Shown in pieces: positions 60,715 through 64,000 of a DNA stretch of 64,000 nt. Positions within the stretch are counted from its first letter, which is position 1, and the number at the start of each line of letters is the position of its first letter. The DNA comes from Allacma fusca. Its lineage: Eukaryota; Arthropoda; Collembola; Symphypleona; Sminthuridae. The translations under genes were made by a program, and so were the position numbers. The stretch covers positions 28,383,067 through 28,447,066 of the forward strand of contig OX359245.1 of assembly GCA_947179485.1 (NCBI GenBank). Reading direction: 5' to 3'. The notes below the pieces were generated by a model. The model searched no databases, was not told the origin of the DNA, and saw only the letters and a program-made list of their open reading frames with translations.

Positions 60715-61110
60715 CTATTTGAATGCAATGAGTAAAGTGATAACTGATCGACACACAAAGTCCACGATTGTAGGGCCGGAAGATCTACCGAGAATATAGA
60801 AACTGCCTGCTTTGATTAAACACGCTGGAATTGTTCTCAAGTACTTTTTAATACACATTTGGAAGGATTTTGAAAACCCGAGTATTCGGGTAGTCTTGTA
60901 CTCGACCTGCACTTTGAGCAGCGCCATCTCCTCCGACACTCTGTACATTGTACATGCCCCCAAACAAGAACAAATTTATCATAGCGTGAATGGCGATTCT
61001 CAGCACTGCCACGGAAAACACTGTCTATTTGAAAAAGAATTTGAGCCCTGTGAAAATCCTCGATCGATTTGAGACTTCCTCAGCTCCAGGCATACGTTCT
61101 TTAAGGCTCT
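60715..61110 (-). pseudogene. Gustatory-receptor exon 3 fragment
   Basis: Homologous to the last exon of the split receptor at 26040 (shared SEEMALLKVQVEY-type segment, then KAGSFYIL, GPT and VDFVCR, and the same LLIAFK ending). The frame has an in-frame TAG in the region matching the helix before the loop, a small insertion that shifts the frame just before the conserved E-E-M-A, and a deletion of about 75 bp upstream of the GATTTTCACAGGGCT match. Exons 1-2 are absent. The stop TAG after AFK is retained. Confidence 0.85.
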
Positions 61111-61869
61111 CCTTAGATTTACGAGATTTTGATTCTTGATGACCTTTCTTTAAACAATATGCCTACAATTAGGTATAATTAGAACAGTAATATTTCTTCA
61201 ATATTAATAATCTTTCTTTCTTAATATATTTGTCATTTTTTGAACAAAATCAATGTCCAGTTTACCTAAGCTTACAAGACGTAGAACAATAAATACACAC
61301 GCAACAACGCGAATTTGCAATGTTTCAGAGATTACAAATTTAAATTAAACATTTCACAATTGTAAACTAATCATTCTAAAAATGTCCCTAAATCGTGGCA
61401 ATGTATTCAAACTGTAGTAAATGTACAGTTGCAGCTTAAGTTGCAGTTTAACAAATTAACAAATGTCCCAAATGTATTTTCAGATATTTTTAAACCTGAA
61501 AAGTTGTTTTGACTTTCCATTGCTATCCCCTGGCGACTGTCGGTTTCAGTTAAGTTCAAAATGTCACAGGTACAAAGGGAGTTAGCGACGAAATTGTCGA
61601 AAATTGATTATACGCAACAGTTTACTTTATTGGGCCACTTTTAGCATCGGTGCTTTCACATTGAATCCTGATGACAGACTCCCAATGAATATTTACATTA
61701 ATGCAAACTTAAAACAATGAAATAATATCCTTCATATTATATTTCAATATCATCAATATCCCCTTTAAACATATTTGGAGACTTTGGAGAGGAATTATTT
61801 TGAAGACACCAAATCAGCTGAGCATGTAGCCACAATTTTCAAAAGTCTGATGTTGATGTGCGTCAGTGC
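61111..61869. other. Intergenic, no gene seen
   Basis: AT-rich sequence with no supported feature. It ends in the target-site copy GTCAGTGC of the next element. Confidence 0.45.
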
Positions 61870-62353
61870 TAGTGTTTCTGTTCGGTATCGGGAATTCCCG
61901 AGGTTCCGGTTCGGTTTCGGTTCCGGGTCAACGATTTAAAGAACCGTTAAATTTCGGTCCGGTTTCGGGTCAACAATTTAAAGAACCGTTACATTCGGTC
62001 CGGTTTCGGGTACAAAAATCAAAACCGAAAGTTTTCGGGAAGGGTTTGTTAAAGCTGCCATTTTGGATGAAAACGCAAAACATGTATTTGTCAAGCATTT
62101 GTCAACTATCATTTGAAAACGCGACACAACTTTGACTTCCATGAAAATGAATCCTATGCATTTTCTTCTGGTTCAGGAAGGAACCGGAACCGGTTCGGGA
62201 ACCGATTTTATTTTCCGGATCGGTTCCGGGAAGGCAAAAATGACCCGGACTCGAACATATCGGTTCCGGTTTTGGGAACTGAAATGGGATTTTTTTCGGT
62301 TCGGGTAAACCAGTCGGGTCGAGTCCATGTTTTGGTACCGTTCAGAAACACTA
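61870..62353. mobile_element. Non-autonomous hAT-like element, TTCCGG-word array
   Basis: The element is 484 bp with perfect 11-bp inverted termini TAGTGTTTCTG / CAGAAACACTA and a perfect 8-bp duplication GTCAGTGC at 61862-61869 and 62354-62361. Both ends are arrays of GGTTCCGG, GGTTTCGG and TTCGGG words around a unique core (about 62040-62170). It inserted at the very left end of the repeat at 62356, whose first bases are part of the duplicated site. Confidence 0.92.
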
Positions 62354-62355
62354 GT

Positions 62356-62810
62356 CAGTGCTGCCCTAGTCTAGTCCGACTAGACTAGGAAACTAGGGAA
62401 TTGAATAGAATAGCTCGGGTTTAGGAGCAAATTGAATAGACTAGACTTGAATAGCCTTGCTGCAAATTAAAAAGGAATAGAATAGACTAGAATACTCTGA
62501 ATGTTAACATAGAGGGAATAGACTAGAATTGACTAGGGCAACAGCACTATTCCCTTGTCTAAGGAGGATTGTGAGACTTTCAAATGCACTATGGGCACAA
62601 TCAAAAATACGACTAAAATTTGCGGTTATCAAGTAGGAGTCCGTTTACCATTTTCTGTTCTGCCTACTTATGTAATGCATGTCAGAGACATATTGCAGTG
62701 CTGTGCTATTTCTTTTTATATGAAATTTCTTGTCACACTTGCCATTTCATTAAATATTTTGTTTTTTATGGCACTTTTAACCAAATTACCCATTAAGTTT
62801 CATCAGTATC
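62356..62810. repeat. Dispersed repeat beginning with CAGTGCTGCCCTAGTC
   Basis: The second copy of the unit at 43339-43830; it starts with the same base and shows high similarity through the CTAGACTAG array and a further 260 bp of unique sequence, with small indels. Both copies begin exactly at the hAT-like terminus. Confidence 0.65.
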
Positions 62811-63283
62811 AGATCTGTCGCCAATCGCCATTAAAACCACATCAGCTTCTTGCACACCAACAGTAATTTTCAAAAAAAGATTTGAACTTAACAATCCGCC
62901 ATCGAATTTTTCAAAACCAAAGATGAAAAAATTGAGTAACTAAGATCTCAAGCCACAGCAGGATGAACCAAACCCGGTCACGGGGCAAGATACTATTAGC
63001 AGTACTTCAACGATCTCAAGTTAATCGCAAAACTTTAGTTAAATATTCTAAGTTTGCTCCTTTCAAAAATCATATTTCGATTCAGAACCAGCAGCTTCGT
63101 GCTGTTTCTATTCAGCTACCTGGGTAATAGTGATGCTTAATTAAATTAATGATGAACCTACCTTTAACTAACACATGTGATGTAAGTTCCTTTCGATTTT
63201 TCCATGAAAGCACAAAGAATGTAGTTTTCTTTTCTTACAAGTAACCCTCGCCCCATGCCCACTCGGGATCGGAATGAAATTTT

Positions 63284-64000
63284 GTGGTAGCTTAGGTACC
63301 TGGCCCAATGTCCCAGCAAAACCAAAAGTTTGGGCAATCTCACCCTGGTTTACGCGGGAAACTGCACATGAGTTTTAAATTCTAATTCGCGAGCAAAGGG
63401 TTCCATGTCTAACTTAAATTTTCCAATGTTAAATCCCATAAGGAAACTTCATTTTCAAATTTCACGAAAAAATAAAAATGCTTAAAAGCTCATTAATATC
63501 CCTTATAACACAACATTTGCATGTTGTGGTTCTTGGTTCGGCCCATCTCGCCCTCGTTTCCGGTGGAAACAGGATTTACTTTAGTAATTTTTGAAAAAAT
63601 AATGGTCCAATAAAGTAACATCCCATAAAAAACCCCTCTTTTTCAAATTTCGAGAAATCATTAAAAATTGATAAAAGCTCATTAATACTCCATACAACAT
63701 TATATTAGCACATGTTAGCCAACAACTCCAATAGGACAATATTAGTGGAAATGTCTTTATTGATTTTAATTTTATACGTCGTGTTTTATAACATTGTTTC
63801 CACCCAAGCCCGTATAGGAGACGATGAAGTTTCCTTAAGGGATTTAATATTGGAAAATTTAAGTTGGACAGGGGGGGGGGGAACAATTTGCTCACGAATT
63901 AGAATTTAAAACTTCTGTGCGATTTCCCGCGCAAACCAGGGCGAGATGGCCCAAACTTTTAGTTTCGCTGGGACATTGGGCCAGGTACCTAAGCTCCCAC
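63284..64000. mobile_element. Long inverted-repeat element crossing the right edge
   Basis: The arms 63284-63397 and 63887-64000 are each 114 bp and near-complementary along their whole length, for example AGCTTAGGTACCTGGCCCAA near the outer end and GAGCAAA at the inner end. The right arm still matches at the last base of the window, so the true termini lie outside. A direct repeat (AAAAGCTCATTAATA) occurs at about 63483 and 63674. No coding sequence. Probably a fold-back element or long-TIR MITE. Confidence 0.8.

Noticed and set aside
61866-62388. Two Gly/Arg/Phe-rich frames
   Set aside because: They lie within the TTCCGG-word element and run through its terminus into the next repeat.

Overview
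The window looks like nuclear DNA of an arthropod, most likely a hexapod. It is AT-rich, has spliceosomal introns, carries many transposable-element remnants, and holds chemosensory genes (gustatory-receptor-like and ionotropic receptors) beside SET/MYND (SMYD), BTB and NB-ARC-TPR genes. A springtail (Collembola) is my best guess, from general knowledge of such gene content; nothing here proves it. No organelle, bacterial or CRISPR sequence is seen.

Layout. 1-2520: a partial LTR retroelement on the minus strand with an open gag; its LTR end cuts into an older hAT-type MITE (2521-2812), which itself ends a dead SMYD copy (2813-4465). 5609-6030: a PIF/Harbinger-type MITE. 9868-13190: two diverged tandem copies of a unit with a small signal-peptide ORF, the second split by a hAT MITE. 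13946-15962: an intact SMYD gene. 17499-20383: a nine-exon ionotropic receptor (643 aa). 26040-30844: a gustatory-receptor gene whose last exon is split by a 2.16-kb hAT-type element. 31729-33289: an intact three-exon receptor (400 aa). 35032-37920: an intronless 962-aa NB-ARC-TPR protein. 37921-44185: intergenic, with repeats. 44186-46081: a six-exon BTB gene. 49231-50616: a third receptor (390 aa). 53735-54010 and 60715-61110: receptor pseudogene fragments. 57906-59972: an intronless ionotropic receptor (688 aa). 61870-64000: more mobile elements, including a 114-bp-arm inverted repeat reaching the right edge.

The strongest pattern is a cohort of about ten short hAT-like elements. Most have 11-19 bp terminal inverted repeats starting CAG or TAG and 8-bp target duplications, seven of them perfect. 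Many interiors are degenerate arrays of one short word specific to the family (for example TCAAGT, GATTCAATT, GTCCCC, CCGTTCCC, TTCCGG, CTAGACTAG). They have inserted in a receptor exon, in an intron, just upstream of a receptor TATA box, in a small secreted-protein ORF, in a SMYD gene and in each other. This suggests recent waves of several non-autonomous families that have reshaped the chemoreceptor loci.

The genes do not form an operon or pathway. The receptors are likely membrane chemosensors, SMYD a lysine methyltransferase-like protein, and NB-ARC-TPR a STAND-type ATPase switch.
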